Positions 1 through 6,697 of a stretch of DNA of 64,000 bases are shown piece after piece. The notes under the pieces were generated by a model. It was not told the origin of the DNA. It was given only the letters and a program-made list of their open reading frames with translations, and did no database searches. A program made the translations under genes and the position numbers. Position 1 is the first letter of the stretch, and every line of letters begins with the position of its first letter. Source of the DNA: Dyadobacter koreensis (GTDB taxonomy: Bacteria > Bacteroidota > Bacteroidia > Cytophagales > Spirosomataceae); contig NZ_FNXY01000009.1 in the NCBI RefSeq assembly GCF_900108855.1, forward strand, positions 310,001-374,000, written 5' to 3'.

Positions 1-1269
1 ATTGCAAAAGCATTTTATATAGCAAAATCCGGCCGTCCTGGTCCGGTACTTATTGATATCACAAAAGATGCGCAGCTGAAATTGATGTCAAAATCATTTG
101 TCTATAAAAAATGTGAAAAATTGCTGAGCTATCGTCCACGCTTGTCGCCAAAGGAAGAGCAGGTGGAAGCGGCAGCAAAGCTTATCAACGAATCAAAACG
201 TCCATTTTTATTTTTCGGACATGGCGTACAAATTGCTCATGCTGAAAAGGAATTATTGCAATTTATTGAAAAAACAGATGTTCCTGCGGCTTCAACCTTA
301 TTAGGACTTTCCTCTGTTTCTGTCGATCACCCGAATTATGTGGGTTGGTTGGGGATGCATGGAAACTATGGAACAAACGTGCTTACCAATTCTTGTGATT
401 TGATTATCGCGATCGGTATGCGTTTTGATGACCGCGTGACAGGTGATTTGAGCCGTTATGCAAAACAGGCGAAAGTTGTCCACATCGAAATTGATCCTGC
501 GGAAATTGATAAAATCAAAAAAGCAGATGCACCGGTTGTAGGCGACGCCAAACGCGCATTGGAAATGCTTTTACCGCTTGTGAATGAAAACAATCATGCA
601 GAGTGGAGAGCAGAATTCAAGAAATTTGATGCGATTGAAGACGAAAAAATCACGCAGCCGGAACTTGCTCCGACTACGGAAAAAATAAAAATGGCGGAAG
701 TTATCCGTACGCTTTCCAATAAAACAAAAGGAGAGGCAGTTGTGGTAGCCGACGTTGGTCAGCACCAGATGATGACGGCGCGTTATTATCAGTTTAAAAA
801 AGCGAATTCGTTTATCACATCCGGTGGTTTGGGAACCATGGGTTATGCGCTTCCCGCAGCTTTTGGAGCAAAAGTAGGAGCACCTGACCGCGAGGTGGTT
901 GCGATTATCGGCGACGGTTGTTTCCAGATGACCATTCAGGAACTTGGAACCATTGCGCAAAGTGGCTTGCCTGTTAAAATCATCATTTTGAATAATAATT
1001 TTCTGGGCATGGTTCGCCAGTGGCAACAGCTTTTCCACGAAAAACGCTATTCATTTGTTGAGCTGCAAAATCCTGATTTTATCACGATAGCAAAAGGTTT
1101 TGGTATCAACGGACATACCTGCGGCGCAAGAGAAGACTTGAACGATTCGCTTGACAAAATGCTTGCTTCCGACAAACCGTATTTATTGGAAGTATTGGTT
1201 GAAAAAGAAGAAAACGTATTCCCAATGGTTCCAACGGGAGCTTGTGTAGCGGATATCAGACTGGAATAA
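1..1269 (+). CDS. ilvB: acetolactate synthase large subunit (5' end outside window)
   Basis: Catalytic subunit of acetolactate (acetohydroxyacid) synthase, the ThDP-dependent first common step of Val/Leu/Ile synthesis (pyruvate plus pyruvate or 2-oxobutanoate). The frame is open from base 1, so the gene begins upstream; a Met at base 82 is internal. The 422 codons seen begin at the end of the N-terminal pyrimidine-binding domain (GRPGPVLIDITKD), cover the central FAD-type domain, and end with the ThDP/Mg motif GDGCFQMT followed by NNNFLGMVRQW. The regulatory subunit gene ilvN follows 54 bases later, so the two are almost certainly co-transcribed. No internal defect is seen. Confidence 0.96.
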   Translation: MAKAFYIAKSGRPGPVLIDITKDAQLKLMSKSFVYKKCEKLLSYRPRLSPKEEQVEAAAKLINESKRPFLFFGHGVQIAHAEKELLQFIEKTDVPAASTLLGLSSVSVDHPNYVGWLGMHGNYGTNVLTNSCDLIIAIGMRFDDRVTGDLSRYAKQAKVVHIEIDPAEIDKIKKADAPVVGDAKRALEMLLPLVNENNHAEWRAEFKKFDAIEDEKITQPELAPTTEKIKMAEVIRTLSNKTKGEAVVVADVGQHQMMTARYYQFKKANSFITSGGLGTMGYALPAAFGAKVGAPDREVVAIIGDGCFQMTIQELGTIAQSGLPVKIIILNNNFLGMVRQWQQLFHEKRYSFVELQNPDFITIAKGFGINGHTCGAREDLNDSLDKMLASDKPYLLEVLVEKEENVFPMVPTGACVADIRLE

Positions 1270-1323
1270 TGTAAATGAATTTTCAGAATCACTTGCATTT
1301 TTTCACTAGACATTAAAAGAATC

Positions 1324-1857
1324 ATGACAACTTACACCATTTGCGTATTTACGGAAAATACGATTGGGATATTAAATAAGATCACAACCATTTTCACCCG
1401 TCGGCGTATTAACATCGACAGTCTGACGGTTTCGGAAACGGAACGCAAGGGAATATCCCGCTTCACAATCGTCATTCGTCATGAATCACGCGAGGCTGTT
1501 GAAAAACTTGTTCGCCAGATCCGTAAGATCATCGAAGTGCTTGCCGTTTTCGGTTATCTGAACGACGATATCGCTTACAATGAAATCGCGATGTTCAAGA
1601 TTTCAACACCGATCGGAGCAAAACCACTTGATATTGAAACGATTAACAAGGTTTACAAGGCGTGGGTTGTATACTGGCACCTGACTTATGTGATCATTCA
1701 GAAAACCGGTACGGAAGAAGAAATTTTCGAATTCTTCAACTATATCAAACCACACGAAATCCTTGAATTTGTACGCTCAGGACGCGTTGCTGTTAGCAAA
1801 TCTCCTCAGACACTGGTGGATTACCTGCCGGAAGCGGAGTGGGAATATTATATGTAG
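1324..1857 (+). CDS. ilvN: acetolactate synthase small (regulatory) subunit
   Basis: Regulatory subunit that binds IlvB and mediates valine feedback. The 177-residue protein has an N-terminal ACT domain (ICVFTENTIGILNKI through SRFTIV, residues about 5-50) and the usual C-terminal AHAS small-subunit domain. The ATG at 1324 places the ACT strand at residue 3, as in the family. It sits between ilvB (54 bases upstream) and ilvC (62 bases downstream) on the same strand. The 177-residue length is within the usual range. Confidence 0.95.
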   Translation: MTTYTICVFTENTIGILNKITTIFTRRRINIDSLTVSETERKGISRFTIVIRHESREAVEKLVRQIRKIIEVLAVFGYLNDDIAYNEIAMFKISTPIGAKPLDIETINKVYKAWVVYWHLTYVIIQKTGTEEEIFEFFNYIKPHEILEFVRSGRVAVSKSPQTLVDYLPEAEWEYYM

Positions 1858-1919
1858 TAACATAATTTTCATAGTATTGTCTTTTATTTTGTAGTAATCA
1901 ATAATTCAATTAATAATCA

Positions 1920-2966
1920 ATGGCAAAATTAAATTTCGGCGGGGTCGAAGAAGAAGTAGTTACCCGCGAAGAGTTCCCACTAGAAAAAGCTCGCGAAGTA
2001 CTATCTACTGAAACCATTGCCGTGATCGGATACGGTGTTCAAGGTCCTGGTCAAAGCTTAAACATGCGTGACAACGGATTTAACGTAATCGTTGGACAAC
2101 GTAAAGGTGGTAAATCATGGGATAAAGCGATTGCTGACGGATGGGTTCCTGGCGAAACACTTTTCGAACTTGAAGAAGCATTGGCTAAGGGAACAATCAT
2201 TTGCTACCTTCTTTCTGACGCCGCTCAAATCGAATTATGGCCAACTGTTAAGGCTAATTTGACTGCCGGTAAATCATTGTATTTCTCACATGGTTTCGGT
2301 GTAACTTATAAAGACCAGACTGGAATCGTTCCTCCTGCTGACGTAGATGTATATCTTGTAGCGCCAAAAGGATCAGGAACTTCTCTTCGTCGTTTGTTCG
2401 TAGAAGGAAAAGGTTTGAACTCATCTTTCGCTGTATTCCAGGATGCAACTGGTAAAGCACGTGAAAAATGTATCGCAATGGGTATCGGTGTTGGTTCAGG
2501 ATATTTGTTCGAAACTGATTTCTACCGTGAAGTTACGTCTGACCTTACTGGCGAGCGTGGTACTTTGATGGGTGCTATTCAGGGAATTTTTGCTGCTCAG
2601 TATGAAGTGCTTCGCTCAAACGGACACACACCATCAGAAGCTTTCAATGAAACTGTTGAAGAATTGACTCAATCATTGATGCCTCTTGTTGCTGAAAACG
2701 GTATGGACTGGATGTACGCAAACTGCTCTACAACAGCGCAACGTGGTGCTTTGGACTGGTGGAAACCATTCCGTGATGCTACTAAACCTGTTTTCGAACA
2801 ACTTTACAACTCAGTAAAATCTGGCGAACAAGCTACTATCTCTATCACGCGTAACTCACAACCTGACTACCGTGTGAAATTGGAAGAAGAATTGGCTGAA
2901 CTTCGTGAATCAGAAATCTGGCAGGCAGGCGCTACGGTACGTAGCCTTCGTCCGGAGCGCGGATAA
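1920..2966 (+). CDS. ilvC: ketol-acid reductoisomerase
   Basis: Converts acetolactate or acetohydroxybutyrate to the dihydroxy acid with NADPH and Mg. The 348 residues form an N-terminal Rossmann domain with GYGVQGPGQSLN (about residues 38-49) and a C-terminal all-helical domain. Likely metal ligands are the D and E of SDLTGERG and the Glu residues of FNETVEEL, with the substrate Ser in CSTTAQRG. The wording (GYGVQGPGQ, DGWVPG, LSDAAQ, SHGF, APKGSG, CSTTA, NSQPDYR) resembles fungal mitochondrial Ilv5, as remembered, more than the common bacterial GYGSQGHAHA type. Third gene of ilvBNC. Codon use looks smooth and A/T-ending compared with the ilvA that follows. Confidence 0.95.
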   Translation: MAKLNFGGVEEEVVTREEFPLEKAREVLSTETIAVIGYGVQGPGQSLNMRDNGFNVIVGQRKGGKSWDKAIADGWVPGETLFELEEALAKGTIICYLLSDAAQIELWPTVKANLTAGKSLYFSHGFGVTYKDQTGIVPPADVDVYLVAPKGSGTSLRRLFVEGKGLNSSFAVFQDATGKAREKCIAMGIGVGSGYLFETDFYREVTSDLTGERGTLMGAIQGIFAAQYEVLRSNGHTPSEAFNETVEELTQSLMPLVAENGMDWMYANCSTTAQRGALDWWKPFRDATKPVFEQLYNSVKSGEQATISITRNSQPDYRVKLEEELAELRESEIWQAGATVRSLRPERG

Positions 2967-2977
2967 TAATATTCTTG

Positions 2978-3005
2978 ACCTTACAGGCCTTAAAACCTGT
3001 AAGGT
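2978..3005. repeat. perfect 10-bp inverted repeat after ilvC
   Basis: ACCTTACAGG at 2978-2987 and CCTGTAAGGT at 2996-3005 form a perfect 10-bp stem around an 8-base loop, beginning 11 bases after the ilvC stop. It is followed by TTTTAAT, so it may act as a weak terminator, but the symmetric sequence also looks like a dispersed intergenic palindrome. Which of the two cannot be settled here. Confidence 0.6.
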
Positions 3006-3019
3006 TTTAATAAATTTAA

Positions 3020-3050
3020 GGCTTTACGAAAATAATCGTAGGGCTTTTTT
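3020..3050 (+). terminator. terminator-like hairpin just before ilvA
   Basis: GGCTTTACGA (3020-3029) pairs with TCGTAGGGCT (3036-3045) across a 6-base loop, with three G-U pairs, followed by TTTTT at 3046-3050. It has the form of a rho-independent terminator but ends only 10 bases before the ilvA ATG. It is either the ilvBNC terminator or a control structure over the ilvA start. Confidence 0.55.
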
Positions 3051-3060
3051 CATTCCAGAC

Positions 3061-4317
3061 ATGTCTTCATCTTCATCCACTCCAACACTAGACAACATTT
3101 TCCTCGCTGCCGAAAGACTTCGCGGAATCATAAATCATACTCCATTGCTTTACAATGCCCATTTATCGGAGCAGTATGAAGCTAATATTTATTTAAAAAG
3201 AGAAGATCTTCAAACCGTTCGTTCCTATAAAATCAGAGGCGCTTATAATAAAATGGCAAGTCTGAGCGCTGAGGCGTTAGCCGGAGGTGTGGTTTGTGCA
3301 AGCGCGGGGAATCATGCGCAAGGCGTTGCTTATGCATGCCGGAAAATGGAAGTGAAAGGTGCTATTTTTATGCCAACAACGACACCGGCACAAAAGGTAA
3401 AACAGGTTCGTTTATTTGGTAAAGAGTGGGTTGATGTGCATTTGGTAGGAGATACTTACGATGATGCATACCATGCTTCGGTTGAATATCAAAAAGAAAA
3501 CAATGCCACTTTTGTCCATCCATTTGATGATTTACAGGTTATTGAAGGACAAGGAACGGTTGGACTGGAAATATTTAAGGATGCCAATTTCCGAATTGAT
3601 TATTTGTTAATGGCAATTGGCGGCGGTGGATTAGCTTCTGGTATCTCAACTGTTTTCAAGCAACTTTCTCCAAAAACACAATTGATCGGTGTGGAGCCAC
3701 TTGGTTCTCCGACGATGCAAAAGTCGATTGAAGAAGGCCACGTAGTTACTTTGGATCACATCGACAAATTTGTTGACGGAGCTGCTGTTCGTCGTGCAGG
3801 AGATATCACTTTTGATATTTGCAGCAAAAGTTTGGACAAGGTTTTACTGATTCCGGAAGGAAAAGTTTGCTCAACTATTCTTCAGCTTTATAACGAAGAA
3901 GCCATCGTAGCCGAGCCGGCTGGCGCATTGACAGTTGCGGCTCTGGATATGGTTAAAGATGAGATCAAAGGAAAAAATGTCGTCGCTTTAATCAGTGGCG
4001 GAAATAATGACATTACACGCACAGAAGAAATTAAAGAGCGTTCACTGCTCTACGAAGGATTAAAACATTATTTCATCATCCGCTTTCCACAACGTTCCGG
4101 AGCATTTCGTGAATTTTTAAATGTACTTGGACCCAATGACGATATCGCACGATTTGAATATGTCAAGAAAACGAACCGCGAACAAGGTCCTGCATTAGTA
4201 GGAATTGAATTGAAAAACCGTGAAGATTTTGAACCGTTAATTGAGCGGATGAATGAGAATAGGGTTGTGTATGAATATTTGAATGACCAGCCGGATTTGT
4301 TTCAGTTTATGGTTTAA
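3061..4317 (+). CDS. ilvA: threonine dehydratase (biosynthetic)
   Basis: PLP enzyme that deaminates threonine to 2-oxobutanoate, the isoleucine precursor. The ATG at 3061 gives 418 residues and follows the terminator-like hairpin; the frame is open further back into ilvC, but that extension has no family homology. The PLP lysine lies in TVRSYKIRGAYNKM (residues about 50-63), with SAGNHAQG and the phosphate-binding GGGGLASG loop. The last ~90 residues (FPQRSGAFREFL onward) are a single ACT-like regulatory domain, the short form. It supplies the same pathway as the ilv genes before it. Confidence 0.93.
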   Translation: MSSSSSTPTLDNIFLAAERLRGIINHTPLLYNAHLSEQYEANIYLKREDLQTVRSYKIRGAYNKMASLSAEALAGGVVCASAGNHAQGVAYACRKMEVKGAIFMPTTTPAQKVKQVRLFGKEWVDVHLVGDTYDDAYHASVEYQKENNATFVHPFDDLQVIEGQGTVGLEIFKDANFRIDYLLMAIGGGGLASGISTVFKQLSPKTQLIGVEPLGSPTMQKSIEEGHVVTLDHIDKFVDGAAVRRAGDITFDICSKSLDKVLLIPEGKVCSTILQLYNEEAIVAEPAGALTVAALDMVKDEIKGKNVVALISGGNNDITRTEEIKERSLLYEGLKHYFIIRFPQRSGAFREFLNVLGPNDDIARFEYVKKTNREQGPALVGIELKNREDFEPLIERMNENRVVYEYLNDQPDLFQFMV

Positions 4318-4349
4318 ATTGCATTTAATCCTAAGGCTCGATTATTTGT

Positions 4350-4357
4350 TATCTTTG
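4350..4357 (+). promoter_or_regulatory. Bacteroidota-type -7 box upstream of mntA
   Basis: TATCTTTG matches TAnnTTTG, the housekeeping -7 element of Bacteroidota, 29 bases before the mntA ATG. No clear -33 TTTG is seen at the usual distance. The same string, with ATTTGT just before it, occurs upstream of the DUF2683 gene at 5911. Confidence 0.45.
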
Positions 4358-4385
4358 TAAATCAGTTAATTAATCATTCCAATTT

Positions 4386-4694
4386 ATGCTGCCTGATAAA
4401 CAACAGATTATTGAGTTAATACAAAGTCGTAAACCAGCAATTCAAAAATTAGGTGCTGAACGGCTTGGCATATTTGGCTCGTTCGCAAGAGGAGAACAAA
4501 ACGAAATGAGCGATATTGACTTAGTGGTTGAATTTAGATCAGGCATGAAAAAGTATAAAAATCTTCTTGATTTGGTCGATTTATTGGAAGAAACACTTCA
4601 AAGAAAAGTTGATTTATTAACCTGGGAAGGAATGGCTTCCTTTGTCCAAAGAGAAGCAAAAAAAGATATTCAGTATGTCTCTTTCGTTGATTGA
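4386..4694 (+). CDS. mntA: MntA-type nucleotidyltransferase antitoxin
   Basis: Minimal nucleotidyltransferase of 102 residues. It carries the complete signature GS-x10-DxD (GSFARGEQNEMSDIDLVV, about residues 31-48) that binds Mg-ATP. In the MntA-HepT family (established knowledge) this protein adds AMP to a tyrosine of the HEPN toxin and so neutralises it. The hepT gene overlaps its end by 20 bases from an ATG start, typical of this two-gene module. The pair sits between ilvA and leuC with its own -7 box, so it was probably acquired as a unit (inference). All active-site residues are present, so it looks functional. Confidence 0.88.
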   Translation: MLPDKQQIIELIQSRKPAIQKLGAERLGIFGSFARGEQNEMSDIDLVVEFRSGMKKYKNLLDLVDLLEETLQRKVDLLTWEGMASFVQREAKKDIQYVSFVD

Positions 4695-5022
4695 GTTTTT
4701 AGAACATATTCAGAAAGAATTAACTTTCCTAGTAACCCATTCTGCTACTGTTACATTTCAACAATTTATTGAAGACGATTTGATTAATCGTGCTTATTTG
4801 AGAAGTCTCGAAATTGTTGGAGAAGCTTCCAAAAAAGTCCCGGATGAAATCCGTTACAAATATAGAGAAGTCAACTGGCGTGGTATGATGGGTCTCAGAG
4901 ACGTATTAATCCATGAATATTTCCAGGTAGATTATGAAGTGGTTTGGGAGGTACTTCAAAACGATGTTCCTCTTGCCAAGGAATGGATTGATCTTATCAT
5001 TATAGAGGAAAAGAATAACTAA
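4675..5022 (+). CDS. hepT: HepT-type HEPN toxin (DUF86)
   Basis: All-helical HEPN-domain ribonuclease toxin of 115 residues. The signature Rx4HxY is intact: R75-DVLI-H80-E-Y82, where R and H form the RNase site and Y is the residue AMPylated by MntA in characterised pairs. The ATG at 4675 is preferred; a TTG at 4642 in frame would lengthen it by 11 residues and increase the overlap with mntA. The AraC-family gene begins 8 bases after the stop and may be co-transcribed. Confidence 0.87.
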   Translation: MSLSLIEFLEHIQKELTFLVTHSATVTFQQFIEDDLINRAYLRSLEIVGEASKKVPDEIRYKYREVNWRGMMGLRDVLIHEYFQVDYEVVWEVLQNDVPLAKEWIDLIIIEEKNN

Positions 5023-5030
5023 TCATCACC

Positions 5031-5879
5031 TTGCTACGCGTCCCTTCCCACATAAGCTCTCAGGAGTTTGAATCCTTAAAAATTCAGGATATGACTTTTG
5101 TTGCCTATCGCAATGAAGTATATCCATCCCGTTACGAGGTTTTTTTTGAGGAACATGCAGTGATTGTTGTCCTTGAAGGCGAAAAAAAATTCAGCAGCCC
5201 GACGCAGGAAGTTTATGTTGAAAAAGGTGATATTCTTTTTATTCAGCGTGGTTTTTACCTGATGTCTGAATCCATAAATGAATCTTATAAAAGTCTGGTT
5301 TTCTTTTTTGATGAAAAGTTGTTGAGAGAATTTGTAAATCTGCACCCTGAACTTTTTAATCCTGACGAAGCGACCAATACCCTCGAAAATCCCATTCTCC
5401 CGCTGAAATCAGATGAGAATTTTGAAAAATTCATTCAATCTGTTTTTCCATATTTTAAATCCAGAACAGAATTGAAAAACCATTTTCTCCGGCTGAAATT
5501 CCAGGAATTGTTGCTGCACCTGCTGGAATTGGATAAATCAAAACAACTGAGAGCAAATCTTTACAGTTTGTATATCGGTGAAAAAGTAGATCTGTCGTTT
5601 TTGATGAACAGTTATTACCTCAAACCACTTACCTTAAACGAACTCGCCAGACTATCCGGCAGAAGTTTATCCGCCTTCAAACGAGACTTTCAGGAAGAAT
5701 TCAAAACCTCACCTGCGCTTTGGCTGAAAAACAAACGACTTGACTACGCTGACTTTTTATTAAGAAATAATACCAAAAACGTGACAGAAATCAGTACTGA
5801 AATTGGGTATGAAAGTGTTTCACATTTTATAAAAATGTATAAGGAAAAGTTTGGGGTAACGCCGAAAAAGCATGGGTAA
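5031..5879 (+). CDS. AraC-family transcriptional regulator
   Basis: One-component regulator of up to 282 residues. The N-terminal half is cupin-like (VVLEGEKKF, EKGDILFIQRGFY), a probable ligand sensor. The C-terminal ~100 residues contain two helix-turn-helix units of the AraC type: LTLNELARLSGRSLSAFKRDF, then VTEISTEIGYESVSHFIKMY followed by KEKFGVTPKKHG. The only early start in frame is a TTG at 5031; the first ATG is at 5091 (residue 21), so the start is uncertain. It follows hepT by 8 bases. No target genes can be read from the context. Confidence 0.8.
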   Translation: MLRVPSHISSQEFESLKIQDMTFVAYRNEVYPSRYEVFFEEHAVIVVLEGEKKFSSPTQEVYVEKGDILFIQRGFYLMSESINESYKSLVFFFDEKLLREFVNLHPELFNPDEATNTLENPILPLKSDENFEKFIQSVFPYFKSRTELKNHFLRLKFQELLLHLLELDKSKQLRANLYSLYIGEKVDLSFLMNSYYLKPLTLNELARLSGRSLSAFKRDFQEEFKTSPALWLKNKRLDYADFLLRNNTKNVTEISTEIGYESVSHFIKMYKEKFGVTPKKHG

Positions 5880-5910
5880 TTCAGTATAATTTTATTCTGA
5901 ATCAATTTGT

Positions 5911-5918
5911 TATCTTTG
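5911..5918 (+). promoter_or_regulatory. -7 box upstream of DUF2683 antitoxin
   Basis: TATCTTTG fits TAnnTTTG and is preceded by the same ATTTGT context as the mntA promoter at 4350. Transcription would start about 30 bases before the TTG at 5953. Confidence 0.45.
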
Positions 5919-5952
5919 CATATACATTCTTTTGTACATAACTACACACAAC

Positions 5953-6159
5953 TTGGAATCACTAATCATTCACCCAACAAAAGAACAGGAAAAAGCAATT
6001 ATTGCTTTTCTTGAAGCTATGCATGTTCCTTTTGAAAAAAGAAACGACTTGCTTCCAAATCATGTAATCGCAGGAATAGAAAAAGGCCTAAAAGATGTGA
6101 CTGAGGGAAAAACAATGTCGCTTAACGAATTTAAGCAAAGACGCTCCTCTCTAAGATGA
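5953..6159 (+). CDS. DUF2683-like antitoxin
   Basis: Small protein of 68 residues beginning MESLIIHPTKEQEKAI if the TTG at 5953 is the start; a TTG at 5932 would add seven residues. No ATG is available. The N-terminal pattern and LNEFKQRR tail resemble the short DUF2683 antitoxins that precede RelE/ParE-type toxins in Bacteroidota (recognition from memory). Its stop overlaps the start of the next frame as ATGA (6156-6159), the usual coupling of such pairs. The partner toxin is interrupted, see 6156-6446. Confidence 0.65.
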   Translation: MESLIIHPTKEQEKAIIAFLEAMHVPFEKRNDLLPNHVIAGIEKGLKDVTEGKTMSLNEFKQRRSSLR

Positions 6160-6446
6160 GGTACGAAATTGTCCTGACACAAACTGCAATTGAAACGTAC
6201 GAATCAATTTTTGAACAAATCCAGACGGGGTGGGGCAATAAAGTTGCGGATAAGTTCGAAGTAAAGATGTTTGAAACGCTGAATCAAATATCTAAAACGC
6301 CTTTAATTTTTAAGTCAATTTAGGAGAATCCAAGTGTACGAAAAGGGCTAATAAATAAAAATTGCTCGTTCTTCTATGAGGTTAATTCTTTTGAAATTCA
6401 GATTCTTTTCTTCTGGGATAACAGACAAGATCCCCCTTTAATTTAG
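6156..6446 (+). pseudogene. RelE/ParE-superfamily toxin interrupted by in-frame TAG
   Basis: Starting at the ATG overlapping the antitoxin stop, the frame reads MRYEIVLTQTAIETYESIF and continues to codon 55. Codon 56 (6321-6323) is TAG. After it the same frame continues for 40 sense codons to a second TAG at 6444-6446 and encodes a typical ParE/RelE C-terminus: ENPSVRKGLINKN, then SFFYEV and the ending ILFFWDNRQDP. Total length without the stop would be about 96 residues, normal for the family. A single substitution is the simplest explanation. A truncated 55-residue product lacks the C-terminal strands and should be inactive. Confidence 0.8.
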
Positions 6447-6584
6447 CACGCAACCAACTGTATAATTCCAATCTATTTTTAAAAAATTCCCAGAAATCAA
6501 TAAAGATTTCCGCCCAACCTGCCTTCTCAAACCAAAAACACTATTTTTTGAACGTTTCCCGTTATACTTATTTCAAGTATTCTG

Positions 6585-6635
6585 ATGAAATTTGTTTTCC
6601 TGATTATTTTACCGGTCAATTGCCGGTATAAGTAG
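6585..6635 (+). other. possible branched-chain-rich leader peptide upstream of leuC
   Basis: A 16-codon frame, MKFVFLIILPVNCRYK, lies in the 251-base gap before leuC and contains two Val, two Leu and two Ile. Its second half overlaps a stem (TACCGG 6610-6615 with CCGGTA 6623-6628). It is followed by two mutually exclusive small stems: GTAGCT/AGCTAC (6632-6650) and CTACA/TGTAG (6647-6660). No T-run follows, so a classic terminator is not present. The rest of 6447-6697 shows nothing else. Confidence 0.35.
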
Positions 6636-6697
6636 CTTCTTTTCAGCTACATATCTGTAGAAGTTAATATTAGTTACATATTCACCATAAATTGAGA

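Noticed and set aside
571..1038. 155-codon minus-strand frame inside ilvB
   Set aside because: Shadow of ilvB; the encoded sequence shows no domain.
3025..3040. Independent BlaI-type operator for ilvA
   Set aside because: Not annotated as a site because the same bases form the stem of a terminator-like hairpin and a single 16-base match can be chance; kept as a low-interest finding.
2905..3060. Longer ilvA start within the ilvC gene
   Set aside because: The extension overlaps the ilvC end and the hairpins in another frame and has no threonine dehydratase homology; ATG 3061 fits the family.
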